A stretch of DNA of 64,000 nucleotides. Source: Noviluteimonas gilva. Lineage in GTDB: Bacteria; Pseudomonadota; Gammaproteobacteria; Xanthomonadales; Xanthomonadaceae. Shown in pieces: positions 9,604 through 19,523 of this stretch (position 1 is the stretch's first letter; each line of letters begins with the position of its first letter). The position numbers and the translations under genes were made by a program. The stretch covers positions 310,001-374,000 of the forward strand of contig NZ_WOXT01000002.1 in NCBI RefSeq assembly GCF_009740395.1. The letters run 5' to 3'. The notes under the pieces were generated by a model. That model was not told the DNA's origin. It was given only the letters and a program-made list of their open reading frames with translations, and did not search any database.

Positions 9604-11127
9604 ATGCACAGCCTGCTCCGTAGCACTCCCGTCCGCACCGCATTCCTGGTCGCGATCACCGCGACCGCCACGACCGCCGTCGTCCTGTCGACCGACATCG
9701 CCGCGCAGACCACGACGCCTGCGCCCGTATCCGCGCAGGCGCCGCAGATGGTCACGGGGCTGCCGGACTTCACGCATCTCGTCGACCAGGTCGGTCCCGC
9801 GGTCGTCAATGTCGAAGCCGACATCGGTGGTGGCCCGAGCGACCAGCCGGCGATGGACGACGACGAGGAGATGCCGGAATTCTTCAAGCGCTTCTTCGGC
9901 CCCGGCGGCATGCCGATGCCGCAGATGCCGCCCGGTGGTGGCGGCCGCGATCGCGGCGTGTCGATGGGCACCGGCTTCATCATCTCCAGCGACGGTTACG
10001 TGCTGACCAACCATCACGTCGTCGATGGCGCGGACGAAGTGACCGTGCGGCTTTCCGATCGTCGCGAATACAAGGCCAAGGTCGTCGGCAGCGACGAACA
10101 GTCCGACGTCGCGTTGCTCAAGATCGCCGCCACCAACCTGCCGTCGCTGCGCGTGGGCGACTCGCGCTCGCTGCGTCCGGGGCAGTGGGTCGTCGCGATC
10201 GGTTCGCCATTCGGCCTCGACCATTCGGTCACCGCCGGCATCGTCAGCGCGGTCGGCCGCTCCAATCCCTACGCCAACCAGCAGTACGTGCCCTTCATCC
10301 AGACCGACGTCGCGATCAACCGCGGCAACTCCGGCGGTCCGTTGCTCGACACGCGCGGCCAGGTGGTCGGCATCAATTCGCAGATCTTCAGCAACTCCGG
10401 CGGCTACATGGGCGTGAGCTTCGCGATCCCCATCGACGTTGCGATGAACGCGGTCGACCAGCTGAAGTCGAAGGGGCGCGTGAGCCGCGGCCTGCTCGGC
10501 ATCGGCCTGGAAGGCATCGACACCGACCAGGCCCGCGCACTCGGCCTGCCCGACACGCGCGGCGCGCTCGTGCGTGAAGTGCAGCCCGGCAGCGGCGCGG
10601 CGAAGGCCGGCGTGCAACGCCTCGACGTGATCCGCGCATTCAACGGCACCCCGATCGAAGACGCCTCGTCGCTGCCGCCGCTGGTGGGCGCGTTGCCGCC
10701 GGGTGCGAAGACGACGCTCACGATCATGCGCGAAGGCAAGGCGCGCGACGTCACCGTGGTCCTCGGCGAACTCGCCGCGGCCGAGCCGCGCTCGATCCCG
10801 ACCTCCGCCACGCCGGTGCCGACCTACCGCAATCCGCTGGGCATCGTCGGTGAAGACGTCGACGGCGCCGCGCGCCGCCGCCTGGGCCTGGAGAACAACG
10901 AAGGCGTGATGATCGCGCGCATCGAAGGCCTGGCCGCGCGTCGGGCCGGGTTGCAGCAGGGCGACATCATCCTGGCGGTCGGCCGCAATTCCGTCGGGTC
11001 GGTCGCGCAGCTGGATCGCGAGCTGTCCGCCTTGCGGGCCGGAGACACCGCGATGCTGCTGGTGCAGCGCGGCGGGACCAGCCGCTACATCGCCGTCTCG
11101 CCCCGTCCGGCGGCGGAAACGCAGTAA
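9604..11127 (+). CDS. mucD: Do-family periplasmic serine protease (MucD/DegP-like)
   Basis: 507-residue periplasmic protease and chaperone with a signal peptide ending near AAQ (residue 35). Catalytic triad: His138 in LTNHHVV, Asp168 in [10 protein letters not shown] and Ser243 in [10 protein letters not shown]. Two PDZ domains follow (about 275-380 and 400-500). A Met/Gly/Pro-rich loop lies before the protease core (residues 98-120). As third gene of the rpoE operon it probably degrades misfolded envelope proteins and lowers the sigma E signal. The start was chosen for the signal peptide. Confidence 0.92.
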   Translation: MHSLLRSTPVRTAFLVAITATATTAVVLSTDIAAQTTTPAPVSAQAPQMVTGLPDFTHLVDQVGPAVVNVEADIGGGPSDQPAMDDDEEMPEFFKRFFGPGGMPMPQMPPGGGGRDRGVSMGTGFIISSDGYVLTNHHVVDGADEVTVRLSDRREYKAKVVGSDEQSDVALLKIAATNLPSLRVGDSRSLRPGQWVVAIGSPFGLDHSVTAGIVSAVGRSNPYANQQYVPFIQTDVAINRGNSGGPLLDTRGQVVGINSQIFSNSGGYMGVSFAIPIDVAMNAVDQLKSKGRVSRGLLGIGLEGIDTDQARALGLPDTRGALVREVQPGSGAAKAGVQRLDVIRAFNGTPIEDASSLPPLVGALPPGAKTTLTIMREGKARDVTVVLGELAAAEPRSIPTSATPVPTYRNPLGIVGEDVDGAARRRLGLENNEGVMIARIEGLAARRAGLQQGDIILAVGRNSVGSVAQLDRELSALRAGDTAMLLVQRGGTSRYIAVSPRPAAETQ

Positions 11128-11129
11128 AT

Positions 11130-11182
11130 CCGCTCCGGCGCATCGAGCCGCGCGCCCGCGAACGCTCCCGGCACCGGAGCGG
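11130..11182. repeat. Inverted repeat between mucD and lepA
   Basis: Perfect nine-base arms CCGCTCCGG (11130-11138) and CCGGAGCGG (11174-11182) directly after the mucD stop, with a GC-rich 35-base centre. There is no U tract. It could be a weak terminator or an mRNA end protector. Seen by eye. Confidence 0.4.
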
Positions 11183-11243
11183 CCGCGGGCGCCATGCCGC
11201 TGTAAATGCGACAATGGCGCGCTTTTTTCCCGGCCCAGGCTCG

Positions 11244-13037
11244 ATGCAGCACATTCGCAACTTTTCCATCATTGCCCACGTCGACCACGGCAAGTCGACG
11301 CTGGCCGATCGCATCATCCAGCTCTGCGGCGGGCTCGAAGCCCGCGAGATGGAGGCGCAGGTCCTCGACTCGAACCCCATCGAGCGCGAGCGCGGCATCA
11401 CCATCAAGGCGCAGTCGGTCTCGCTGCCTTACACGGCGAAGGACGGCGTCACCTACCAGCTGAACTTCATCGACACGCCCGGCCACGTCGACTTCTCCTA
11501 TGAAGTCTCGCGTTCGCTGGCCGCGTGCGAAGGCGCGCTGCTCGTCGTGGACGCCGCGCAGGGCGTGGAAGCGCAGTCCGTCGCCAACTGCTACACGGCG
11601 GTGGAGCAGGGCCTCGAAGTCGTGCCCGTGCTCAACAAGATCGACCTGCCGACGGCCGACGTCGACCGCGTCAAGAAGGAAATCGAAGCCGTCATCGGCA
11701 TCGATGCCGAAGACGCGGTGGCCATCAGCGCGAAGACCGGCCTGAACGTCGTCGACGTGCTCGAAGCGATCGTGCAGCGCATCCCGCCGCCGAAGCCGCG
11801 CGACACCGACAAGCTGCAGGCGCTGATCATCGACTCGTGGTTCGACAACTACCTCGGCGTCGTGAGCCTCGTGCGCGTGATGCAGGGCGAACTCGTGCCC
11901 GGCACCAAGATGCTGGTGATGTCGACCGGCCGCACGCACCAGGTCGAAGGCGTCGGCGTGTTCACCCCCAAGCGCAAGCCGCTGAAAAAGCTCGGCGCGG
12001 GCGAGGTGGGCTGGATCACCGCATCGATCAAGGACGTGCACGGCGCGCCGGTGGGCGACACGCTCACGCTCGCGTCGGATCCTGCGTCCAAGCCGCTGCC
12101 CGGTTTCCAGGAAATGCAGCCGCGCGTGTTCGCCGGCCTGTTCCCGGTGGATGCCGAGGATTACCCGGCGCTGCGCGAAGCGCTGGAAAAACTGCGCCTC
12201 AACGACGCCGCGCTGCGCTTCGAACCCGAAAGCTCCGAAGCGATGGGCTTCGGTTTCCGCTGCGGCTTCCTCGGCATGCTGCACCTGGAAATCGTGCAGG
12301 AACGCCTGGAGCGCGAATACGACCTCAACCTGATCACCACCGCGCCCACGGTGATCTACGAAGTGCTCAAGACCGACGGCACCGTGATGCCGCTCGACAA
12401 CCCGGCCAAGCTCCCGCCGACCAACCACATCGAAGAAATCCGCGAACCGATCATCCGCGCCAACGTGCTCACGCCGCCGGATTACGTCGGCAACGTGATC
12501 ACCCTGTGCGAAGAAAAGCGCGGCTCGCAGGTCGGCATCACGTACCTGGGCAGCCAGGTGCAGATCAGCTACGAGCTGCCGATGGCCGAAGTGGTGCTGG
12601 ACTTCTTCGATCGCCTGAAGTCGGTCTCGCGCGGCTATGCCTCGCTGGATTACCACTTCGTGCGCTTCCAGGCCGGCCCCTTCGTTCGCGTGGATACGTT
12701 GATCAACGGGGACAAGGTGGACGCGCTGTCGATCATCACGCACCGCGCGCACGCCGATCGCCGCGGCCGCGACCTGACCGAGAAGATGCGCGAACTGATT
12801 CCGCGCCAGATGTTCGACGTGGCGATCCAGGCCGCGGTCGGCTCGCAGATCATCGCGCGCAGCACGGTCAAGGCGCTGCGCAAGAACGTGTTGGCCAAGT
12901 GTTACGGCGGCGACGCCACCCGCAAGAAGAAGCTCCTCGAGAAACAGAAAGAGGGCAAGAAGCGGATGAAACAGGTCGGACGCGTCGAGATCCCACAGGA
13001 AGCTTTCCTCGCCGTCCTGCAGGTCGATAACAAGTAA
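11244..13037 (+). CDS. lepA: Elongation factor 4 (ribosomal back-translocase)
   Basis: 597-residue GTPase. The G domain shows AHVDHGKST (G1), the RGITIK switch (G2), DTPGHVDF (G3) and NKIDLP (G4). It is followed by domain II, EF-G-like domains III and V, and the LepA-specific C-terminal tail ([20 protein letters not shown]). The start at 11244 gives the canonical [17 protein letters not shown]; an in-frame ATG ten codons upstream exists but adds residues no family member needs. It precedes lepB as in many proteobacteria. Confidence 0.95.
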   Translation: MQHIRNFSIIAHVDHGKSTLADRIIQLCGGLEAREMEAQVLDSNPIERERGITIKAQSVSLPYTAKDGVTYQLNFIDTPGHVDFSYEVSRSLAACEGALLVVDAAQGVEAQSVANCYTAVEQGLEVVPVLNKIDLPTADVDRVKKEIEAVIGIDAEDAVAISAKTGLNVVDVLEAIVQRIPPPKPRDTDKLQALIIDSWFDNYLGVVSLVRVMQGELVPGTKMLVMSTGRTHQVEGVGVFTPKRKPLKKLGAGEVGWITASIKDVHGAPVGDTLTLASDPASKPLPGFQEMQPRVFAGLFPVDAEDYPALREALEKLRLNDAALRFEPESSEAMGFGFRCGFLGMLHLEIVQERLEREYDLNLITTAPTVIYEVLKTDGTVMPLDNPAKLPPTNHIEEIREPIIRANVLTPPDYVGNVITLCEEKRGSQVGITYLGSQVQISYELPMAEVVLDFFDRLKSVSRGYASLDYHFVRFQAGPFVRVDTLINGDKVDALSIITHRAHADRRGRDLTEKMRELIPRQMFDVAIQAAVGSQIIARSTVKALRKNVLAKCYGGDATRKKKLLEKQKEGKKRMKQVGRVEIPQEAFLAVLQVDNK

Positions 13038-13073
13038 GCTTGCCCCCGGCACGGACCGGCACAAGGAGCTGGC

Positions 13074-13871
13074 ATGGTGTGGTTCGAAACGATCCTGGTG
13101 GTGTTGACCCTGCTCACCGGGATCATCTGGCTGGGGGACAAGCTGTTCTTCGCCAAGGCCCGCAAGGAGGCCGCCGGCCTGCTCGACGAGAAGGAGCCGT
13201 TGCTCGTCGACTACTCGCGCGCGTTCTTCCCGGTGCTGGCCATCGTGCTGGGCCTGCGCAGCTTCGTCGCCGAGCCCTTCCGCATCCCGTCCAGCTCGAT
13301 GATGCCCTCGCTGCTGATCGGCGACTTCATCCTGGTCAACAAGTTCGCCTACGGCCTGCGCCTGCCGATCAACAACAAGAAGTTCGTCGCCATCGGCGAG
13401 CCCAAGCGCGGCGACGTCGTGGTCTTCCGCCCGCCGCACCACCCCGACCAGGACTGGATCAAGCGCGTCATCGGCTTGCCGGGCGACACCATCGCCTACC
13501 GCGACAATACCGTGTTCGTGAACGGCGTCGCGCTGAAGTACCAGCAGATCGGCCAATATGACGGCAAGGGGCAGGGCGCGGACATGACCGGCGCGGACTT
13601 GCGGCAGGAAGACCTGCCCAATCGTCCGCACCCCGTCCTGGAACGCGAAGACTCTCCGTTCTCCATCCAGGGGGAAGGGGAATGGGTGGTACCGCCCGGG
13701 CACTATTTCGTCATGGGCGACAATCGTGATAATAGCGAGGACAGCCGTTTCTGGGCCGTGCACTTCCTGCCGGAGGAAAACCTCCGCGGCAAGGCATTCC
13801 TGATCTGGTTCAACTGGGACAAACAGGCGGGCGGCGTGGATTTCTCGAGGATCGGCTCGAACATCCCGTAA
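13074..13871 (+). CDS. lepB: Signal peptidase I
   Basis: 265-residue inner membrane protease that removes signal peptides. An N-terminal membrane helix (residues 3-22) and a second hydrophobic stretch near 55-70 are followed by the catalytic Ser in PSSSMMPSL, the catalytic Lys in DWIKRVIGLPGD, and the GDNRDNSEDSR box. It sits between lepA and DUF4845, the usual arrangement. Confidence 0.95.
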   Translation: MVWFETILVVLTLLTGIIWLGDKLFFAKARKEAAGLLDEKEPLLVDYSRAFFPVLAIVLGLRSFVAEPFRIPSSSMMPSLLIGDFILVNKFAYGLRLPINNKKFVAIGEPKRGDVVVFRPPHHPDQDWIKRVIGLPGDTIAYRDNTVFVNGVALKYQQIGQYDGKGQGADMTGADLRQEDLPNRPHPVLEREDSPFSIQGEGEWVVPPGHYFVMGDNRDNSEDSRFWAVHFLPEENLRGKAFLIWFNWDKQAGGVDFSRIGSNIP

Positions 13872-13912
13872 CCATTCCGGCACATCGATCGACCCGAGGG
13901 GAAGGGGACAAC

Positions 13913-14293
13913 ATGAGGCGCAACCAGAGCGGCATCACGCTGTTGGGATTCATCCTGATCCTCGCGGTCGTCGGCATCGGCGTCTACGTGGGGATGAAGG
14001 TGATCCCGATGTACTCGGAGTTCTACGCGGTCAAGAAGTCGCTCGACGGGCTCGCGCTCGAGCCGGGCATCAACAACGCGCCGCCGGACCGCATCAAGAG
14101 CCTGTTCTTCCGCCGCCTCTACGTGAACTACTCGGACAACGTGAAGCCCGAGAACGTCTCGATCGAGCGCGCCGACGGTGGCTGGCACATGACGGTGTCG
14201 TACGAAGTGCGCCGCCCGGTCATCGCCAACCTCGACGTCATCGGCAACTTCGTCGCCGAAAAGGACCTGACCCACGGTGGTCCGGCCGACTGA
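13913..14293 (+). CDS. DUF4845 family membrane protein
   Basis: 126-residue protein commonly found between lepB and rnc in gamma- and betaproteobacteria. A pilin-like N-terminus ([21 protein letters not shown]) gives one membrane helix, followed by a small periplasmic domain. Function unknown. The pilin-like start with G-I-T-L-L resembles type IV pseudopilins but lacks the glutamate expected after a prepilin cleavage site. Its 3' end overlaps rnc by 17 bases. Confidence 0.88.
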   Translation: MRRNQSGITLLGFILILAVVGIGVYVGMKVIPMYSEFYAVKKSLDGLALEPGINNAPPDRIKSLFFRRLYVNYSDNVKPENVSIERADGGWHMTVSYEVRRPVIANLDVIGNFVAEKDLTHGGPAD

Positions 14294-14951
14294 CGCCCTC
14301 CGCCTGCCCGGATACGACTTCGTCGATCCGGGCTTGCTGGCGCAGGCGCTCACGCACCGCAGCGCCGCGCCGCTGCACAACGAGCGGCTCGAGTTCCTCG
14401 GCGATGCGCTCGTCAACCTGTTCATCGCCGAAGCGCTCTACAAGCGCTGGCCGCGTGCCGACGAAGGCACGCTGACACGCGCGCGCGCCGAGCTCGTTCG
14501 CGAATCCTCGCTCGCGCAAATCGCCCGCACGCTCGATCTCGGCGCACACCTGGTGCTCGGCCCCGGCGAAATGAAGTCCGGTGGGCATCGCCGCGATTCG
14601 ATCCTGGCCGATGCGGTCGAAGCGATCGTCGGCGCCATCCATCTCGATGCAGGGTTCGATGCGTGCCGCGCGGCGGTGTTGCCGTGGTTCGAATCGGCCA
14701 TCGAGGCGCTGCCGCCGCCGAACAAGATCGGCAAGGACGCGAAGACGCGCCTGCAGGAATGGCTCCAGGGGCGCGGCAAACCGCTGCCCGTGTATCGCCT
14801 GGTGTCCGAAAGCGGCGACGAACACGCGAAGGTTTTCCGCGTCGCCTGCACGCTCGCCGATCCGGTCGTCGAATGCGAAGGCGAAGCGACCTCGCGCCGC
14901 GCGGCGGAACAACTCGCCGCCGATTGCGTGCTGCAACAAATCGAACCGTAA
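14277..14951 (+). CDS. rnc: Ribonuclease III
   Basis: 224-residue double-strand-specific endonuclease that processes rRNA precursors and structured mRNAs. The catalytic signature [18 protein letters not shown] and the second acidic cluster ([10 protein letters not shown]) are present. A double-stranded RNA-binding domain follows from about residue 155 ([12 protein letters not shown], then [13 protein letters not shown]). The start is GTG at 14277 inside the DUF4845 gene. Family members usually continue into era on the same strand; here the next gene is recO on the opposite strand (see findings). Confidence 0.95.
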   Translation: MVRPTDALRLPGYDFVDPGLLAQALTHRSAAPLHNERLEFLGDALVNLFIAEALYKRWPRADEGTLTRARAELVRESSLAQIARTLDLGAHLVLGPGEMKSGGHRRDSILADAVEAIVGAIHLDAGFDACRAAVLPWFESAIEALPPPNKIGKDAKTRLQEWLQGRGKPLPVYRLVSESGDEHAKVFRVACTLADPVVECEGEATSRRAAEQLAADCVLQQIEP

Positions 14952-14957
14952 GCGCGG

Positions 14958-15689
14958 CTAACGCGGTTTCGACAAGCGGCCCAGTTCCGCCAGCATTTCC
15001 CAGGACTTCAATCCACGCGCGCCCAGGTGATGCGAGAGCACTTCGCGCATCGCGCGACGCAGGCTCGCAAGGTCATCGCCCTCGGGTTGCGCATCTTCGG
15101 CCAGCGCCAACAACGCGCGTCCCGTCGCGGCGGTGTCGCGATCGCTTTGCCCGCGGTCGTGGCGAACGCGGCGTGCACCCTGTTCGGGATCGAGGCGATA
15201 GCGTGCGGCGGGATCGATCGGCACGCCGTCGGTGTCGGCGTCGAGCACGAGTCCGAATCCGAGCGCTTCGAGCAGATCGCGTTCGAAGCGACGCAGCGTC
15301 CACGCGAGCGGAACATCGCTGCCCAGGTACACGCGCACTTGGCCGTAGGCGTCGAACAATTCGGGAAGCGCATCGCCACGCGGTGCGAGGCGCAACACCA
15401 GTTCGTTGACATAGAACGAAGCGAGCGCAGCATCGCCCTGCAACACGGGCGCGGCGTCGAGCGCTTCGGCGCTGCGCAACTGCGCGAGTTCACCGCGCAG
15501 CACCGCATCCAGGCGAATGTGTTGCATCGGTTGCAGCGCCGCGCGCAGCACGTGGCGCTTGGGGCCTTGCACGCCGCGCGCGATCAGCCCGAGGCGGCCC
15601 TGTTGTTCGGCGAGGACTTCGACGAGCAGGCTCGTCTCGCGCCACGGGCGCGCGTGCAGCACGTACGCGGCTTCACCCGTGATGCGCAC
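14958..15689 (-). CDS. recO: DNA repair protein RecO
   Basis: 243-residue recombination mediator that works with RecR to load RecA on SSB-coated single strands. The N-terminal OB fold ([19 protein letters not shown], then [12 protein letters not shown]) is clear. The helical C-terminal domain ends in [16 protein letters not shown]. It has a GTG start (complement of 15687-15689), four bases after the era stop. As in E. coli RecO, no obvious zinc-binding cysteine set is present. Converges with rnc, only six bases between the stops. Confidence 0.93.
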   Translation of the reverse strand: MRITGEAAYVLHARPWRETSLLVEVLAEQQGRLGLIARGVQGPKRHVLRAALQPMQHIRLDAVLRGELAQLRSAEALDAAPVLQGDAALASFYVNELVLRLAPRGDALPELFDAYGQVRVYLGSDVPLAWTLRRFERDLLEALGFGLVLDADTDGVPIDPAARYRLDPEQGARRVRHDRGQSDRDTAATGRALLALAEDAQPEGDDLASLRRAMREVLSHHLGARGLKSWEMLAELGRLSKPR

Positions 15690-15692
15690 GTG

Positions 15693-16589
15693 TCAGTCGT
15701 GGTATCCGAGCGTACGCAGCGCGGCTTCGTCGTCCGACCACCCTTCGCGCACGCGCACCCAGGTCTCCAGGAACACCTTGCCGTCGAACAGGCGCTCCAT
15801 CTGCTCGCGCGCTCGCGTGCCGATCTCGCGCAGGCGCTCGCCCTTGTTGCCGATCACGATGGCCTTCTGCCCATCGCGTTCGACCCAGATCACGGCGTTG
15901 ATGCGCCACATGCGGCCGTCGAGTTCGAACTTCTCGATCTCCACCGTCGTCGCGTACGGCAACTCGGCGCCGAGCTGGCGCATGAGTTGTTCGCGCACCA
16001 GTTCGCCGGCGAGGAAGCGCTGGCTCTTGTCGGTGATTTCGTCTTCGCCGTAGAGCGCGGCCTGTTCGGGCACGAGCTTGAGCAGATCGTCGACCAGCGG
16101 CTCCAGGCCCTTCTTCTTCAGCGCGGAAATCGGATGGACCGCCGCGAACTCGCGCTCTTGCGCGACCTTCGCGAGGAAGGGCAGCAGCGTGGTCTTGTCC
16201 TTGATGCGGTCGACCTGGTTGACGGCGAGCACGACGGGCACGCCGGCTTCCTTCAACGCCTCGTAGGCGAGGGTGTCTTCATCGTCCCAACGCCCTGCTT
16301 CGATGACGAGCAGAGCCGCGTCCACGCCTTCGAGCGCACCGCGCGCGGCGCGGTTCATCCAGCGGTTCATCGCGCGCTTCTGCTCGCGATGCAGGCCGGG
16401 GGTGTCGACAAGCAGCAATTGGCCGTGCGGGAAGGTCGCGATGCCGAGCAGCCGGTGGCGCGTGGTCTGCGGGCGATTGGAGGTGATGCTGATCTTGAAG
16501 CCGACCAGCGCGTTGACCAGGGTCGACTTGCCCACGTTCGGGCGGCCGATGACGGCCACGTGCCCGGCGCGAAAGGGTTGGGTATCCAT
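15693..16589 (-). CDS. era: GTPase Era
   Basis: 298-residue GTPase that binds the 3' end of 16S rRNA and assists 30S maturation. Visible: [10 protein letters not shown] (G1), RPQTTRHR (G2), VDTPGLH (G3), NQVDRIKDK (G4), SALKKKGL (G5), and a C-terminal KH domain ([19 protein letters not shown]). Followed by recO after three bases. Both genes are turned around relative to the rnc group. Confidence 0.95.
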   Translation of the reverse strand: MDTQPFRAGHVAVIGRPNVGKSTLVNALVGFKISITSNRPQTTRHRLLGIATFPHGQLLLVDTPGLHREQKRAMNRWMNRAARGALEGVDAALLVIEAGRWDDEDTLAYEALKEAGVPVVLAVNQVDRIKDKTTLLPFLAKVAQEREFAAVHPISALKKKGLEPLVDDLLKLVPEQAALYGEDEITDKSQRFLAGELVREQLMRQLGAELPYATTVEIEKFELDGRMWRINAVIWVERDGQKAIVIGNKGERLREIGTRAREQMERLFDGKVFLETWVRVREGWSDDEAALRTLGYHD

Positions 16590-16618
16590 GGGCGCAATTG
16601 TAGACCCCTGCGGCCTTC

Positions 16619-16669
16619 ATCCCCCTTCCAAGGGGGATCGAGCGCGCACAGCGCGCTCGAGGGGGATAG
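16619..16669. repeat. Palindromic repeat family A, copy 2
   Basis: Nearly exact reverse complement of the copy at 5726; the only clear difference is ACA instead of AAA in the small loop. It lies in the space between divergent era and the YdbH-like gene, unlike the other three copies, which lie between convergent genes. Confidence 0.85.
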
Positions 16670-16701
16670 GCCCACACGATTGCCGCTATCCTCCCGCCCC
16701 A

Positions 16702-18717
16702 ATGACGCGCGCGCTCTTCCTCGTCTTCCTGCTGGCCTTCACAGGCCACGCGCACGCGCGCACGCTCGACGCCGACATCGCGAAGATCACGCTGCCGATC
16801 GCCACGCTCGAAGGCGTCCACGTCCAACTGGATTGGCCCGCGAACGCGCCCGAGGGCAAGCTGCGGCTGCAGACCACGCGGCTGCAGTCGCCGAGCCTCG
16901 GCATCGATGCACGCCACCTGGCGTGGACCTGCCCGCTGCGACGCATCGATGCCCACGGCTGGGGCTGCGAAGGCGAACTGCGCGCAGGCAAGCAGGTGTT
17001 CCGCCTGGGCATCGCGTTCGAAGAAGCGGGCCTGTCCGGCGCGCTGAAGCAAGGCCGCGGCACGATGGCGGTTCAACGCGGCACCGCGACGCCCGACCTC
17101 ACCCGCATCGATCTGACGCGCGTCCCGATCGCCTGGGCGCAGAGCCTGCTGTCGAAGAGCTGGGCCAGCGCGCGCCTGCAAGGCGGCACGCTGGACGGAC
17201 GCATCGATGTCGCCGCGCCGTCGAAAGGCCCGCTGCGCATCGCGGGTCAACTTCAGGCGGCGAAGGTCAAACTCGAAACCACCGACGCGACCATCGCCGC
17301 CGACAACCTCGGCGGCACGTTCGACTTCGATTACCGCATCGACGACGCACCGCGCCCGTCGCTGCTTACGCTCGACGGCACGCTGCGCGGCGGCGAAGTG
17401 CTCGCGGGCGGGACCTACATCGCGTTGCCGACATCGCCCGTGCGCCTGTCGATCACCGGCGAACAACGCGAAGGCGCGGGTTGGTCGCTGCCGTCGATCG
17501 CATGGACCGACGGCGACACGCTCACCGTGCGCGGCCGCGCGGCATTCACCGACGATGGCACGCTGCGTTTGCTCGACGTGCAGATCCACAGCGGCGACCT
17601 CGCGCCCGTGCGCGACCGTTATCTGTCCGGCCCGCTCGGTACCGCGGGTCTGTCCGATCTCAAGCTCGCAGGCGCGCTCGATGCGCAGGTGAACATCGAA
17701 GGCGACGCGCTGCAATCCTTCAGCGTCGTGCCGCACGACGTCGACATCGAAGATGGCGAGGCGCATCGCTTCGCGTTCATCGATCTCGACGGCGACCTGC
17801 GTTACTCGCGCACGACGCCCGTGCAGAGCACGCTCACCTGGCGCGAAGGCTCGCTGTACGAATTGCCGTTCGCGCAGGCGCGCCTGTCGATGCGCAGCGG
17901 CGATGGTGCGATCACGCTCACCGACGCGGTGCCCGTGCCGTTCCTCGGCGGCACGCTGCGCTTCGAGAACATGACGCTGCGCCCGGCGTCGGGCGAGCAG
18001 GGCGCCGATGCGGTGTTCGGGCTCGGCGTCGAACACCTGGAACTCGGCAAACTTGCGACGACCTTCGGTTGGCCCGCCTTCCGCGGCGAACTCACCGGCC
18101 GCCTGCCGCGCGCGCATTACGCGAACGAGCGCCTGGATTTCGAAGGCGGCCTGTCGCTGGCGATCTTCGACGGGCGCGTGGATGTCTCGTCCCTGTCGAT
18201 GGAGCGCCCCTTCGGCGTGGCGCCCACGCTCGCGGCGGACCTGGCGATCGAAGACCTCGACCTCCTCGCGCTGACGGAAGTGTTCGACTTCGGCAGCATC
18301 AGCGGGCGGCTGGATGGGCGCATCGACGCCTTGCGCCTGGTCGACTGGACCGTCACGGCCTTCGATGCGGACCTGCACACCGATCCGACCCACGGGACCC
18401 GCCAGCGCATCAGCCAGCGCGCCGTGCAGAGCATTTCGAGCGTCGGCGACAGCTCCATCGTCTCCAGCCTGCAGGGGCAGTTGATCGGGCTGTTCGACGA
18501 CTTCGGTTACAAGCGCATCGGCATCGGGTGCCAGCTGGCCAACGAGGTCTGCCGCATGCGCGGGATCGGTTCAGCCGGCGACGGATTTACTATCGTGCAA
18601 GGCGCGGGCATCCCGCGCCTGACGGTCGTCGGCATCCACGACAACGTGGATTGGCCTACGCTGGTGGAGCGCCTCGGCGCAGTCGCCGGCGGCGAGGTGA
18701 CACCCGAGGTCCGCTGA
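16702..18717 (+). CDS. YdbH-like intermembrane phospholipid transport protein
   Basis: 671-residue protein with a signal peptide (MTRALFLVFLLAFTGHAHA) and a long repetitive beta-rich body of the AsmA-like/YdbH type. The C-terminal part is family-typical (GSISGRLDGRIDALRLVDW, then LQGQLIGLFDDFGYKRIG and GCQLANEVCRMRGI). In E. coli, YdbH with the small lipoprotein YnbE bridges inner and outer membranes and carries phospholipids, with YdbL as modulator. The following gene encodes a YdbL-like protein, which supports the assignment. Here the N-terminus looks like a cleavable signal rather than a lasting membrane anchor, which is uncertain. Confidence 0.78.
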   Translation: MTRALFLVFLLAFTGHAHARTLDADIAKITLPIATLEGVHVQLDWPANAPEGKLRLQTTRLQSPSLGIDARHLAWTCPLRRIDAHGWGCEGELRAGKQVFRLGIAFEEAGLSGALKQGRGTMAVQRGTATPDLTRIDLTRVPIAWAQSLLSKSWASARLQGGTLDGRIDVAAPSKGPLRIAGQLQAAKVKLETTDATIAADNLGGTFDFDYRIDDAPRPSLLTLDGTLRGGEVLAGGTYIALPTSPVRLSITGEQREGAGWSLPSIAWTDGDTLTVRGRAAFTDDGTLRLLDVQIHSGDLAPVRDRYLSGPLGTAGLSDLKLAGALDAQVNIEGDALQSFSVVPHDVDIEDGEAHRFAFIDLDGDLRYSRTTPVQSTLTWREGSLYELPFAQARLSMRSGDGAITLTDAVPVPFLGGTLRFENMTLRPASGEQGADAVFGLGVEHLELGKLATTFGWPAFRGELTGRLPRAHYANERLDFEGGLSLAIFDGRVDVSSLSMERPFGVAPTLAADLAIEDLDLLALTEVFDFGSISGRLDGRIDALRLVDWTVTAFDADLHTDPTHGTRQRISQRAVQSISSVGDSSIVSSLQGQLIGLFDDFGYKRIGIGCQLANEVCRMRGIGSAGDGFTIVQGAGIPRLTVVGIHDNVDWPTLVERLGAVAGGEVTPEVR

Positions 18718-18764
18718 TGGACGATGCCACCCAACCTGACCCTGCCGCTCCAAGGAGTTTCCGA

Positions 18765-19415
18765 ATGTCCGCCACGCGCAATGCCCGCAGAAAGTTTGCG
18801 CCGACCGCAGCGAGTTTCGCCGCCATGGCGCTGCTCAGCGCCTGCGTCACCATCAACGTCTATTTCCCCGCGGCGGAAGCGAAGGAAGCGGCGAAGGAAT
18901 TCGTCGAAAAGGTCATCGGCGACGAGCTGCCCAACGGCGCGAAGCCCGAGGACGCCAAGCCCGAACAGAAGACCCCGAACGGCGGCGGCATGGCCAGCCT
19001 GCTGCAGCGCATCGATCCGCTGAGCCTGATTGGCATCGGCAGCGCTTACGCGCAGGCGCAGCCCGACATCACGATCAAGACGCCGGCGATCCAGGCGATC
19101 CAGTCGCGCATGGCCTCGCGCTTCGATTCCACGCTGCGCAAGGGCTTCGACCTGGGCGCGCTGGGCTTCAGCAAGGACGGCCTGGTCGTGTTGCGCGATC
19201 CGGGTTCGCTCGAGCTGAAGGATCGCGTGGGCATGCAGAAGGCCGTGGCCGACGACAACCGCGACCGCGAAGCGGTCTACAAGGAAATCGCGGTCGCCAA
19301 CGGCCACGCCGACTGGGAAAAGAACATCCGCAGCGTCTTCGCCAAGCAGTGGGTCGACAGCGCCCGCGGCGGCTGGTGGTACCAGGACGCCGGCGGCAGC
19401 TGGAAGCAGAAGTAA
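18765..19415 (+). CDS. DUF1318 (YdbL-like) lipoprotein with a YnbE-like N-terminal strand
   Basis: 216 residues. The lipoprotein signal ends at LLSAC, and the mature protein begins CVTINVYFPAAEAKEAAKEF, which resembles the short beta strand of YnbE. A spacer follows. The C-terminal DUF1318 domain (about 125-216) ends in a Gly/Trp-rich tail, VDSARGGWWYQDAGGSWKQK, like YdbL. The start at 18765 has AAGGAG eight bases upstream. An alternative ATG at 18717 overlaps the previous stop but would put 16 polar residues before the signal. It probably works with the preceding YdbH-like protein in lipid transport. Confidence 0.72.
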   Translation: MSATRNARRKFAPTAASFAAMALLSACVTINVYFPAAEAKEAAKEFVEKVIGDELPNGAKPEDAKPEQKTPNGGGMASLLQRIDPLSLIGIGSAYAQAQPDITIKTPAIQAIQSRMASRFDSTLRKGFDLGALGFSKDGLVVLRDPGSLELKDRVGMQKAVADDNRDREAVYKEIAVANGHADWEKNIRSVFAKQWVDSARGGWWYQDAGGSWKQK

Positions 19416-19417
19416 GT

Positions 19418-19463
19418 TCCTCTCCCTCCCCTGCGCAGGCAGGGGAGGGCCGGGGAGGGGTTG
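19418..19463. repeat. Palindromic repeat family B, copy 1
   Basis: CTCCCTCCCCTGC...GCAGGGGAGGG hairpin followed by CCGGGGAGGGGTTG. The same unit appears reversed at 55433-55473. Located between the DUF1318 and rlmD genes. Confidence 0.75.
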
Positions 19464-19523
19464 CTTAGTAGCACTTCGATAGTCGGGCGATAATCTGCGG
19501 CCCAGTCCCCCGCAGTCCCCAAC

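Noticed and set aside
11128-13883. Long minus-strand open frame opposite lepA and lepB
   Set aside because: Mirror of two highly conserved genes; composition is typical of an antisense frame in GC-rich DNA.
15027-18760. A very long open frame on the plus strand running across recO, era and the YdbH-like gene
   Set aside because: It is antisense to recO and era and out of frame with the YdbH-like gene. The Arg/Ala/His-rich translation has no motif; high GC removes stop codons. Only its last part, from 18765, is a real gene.
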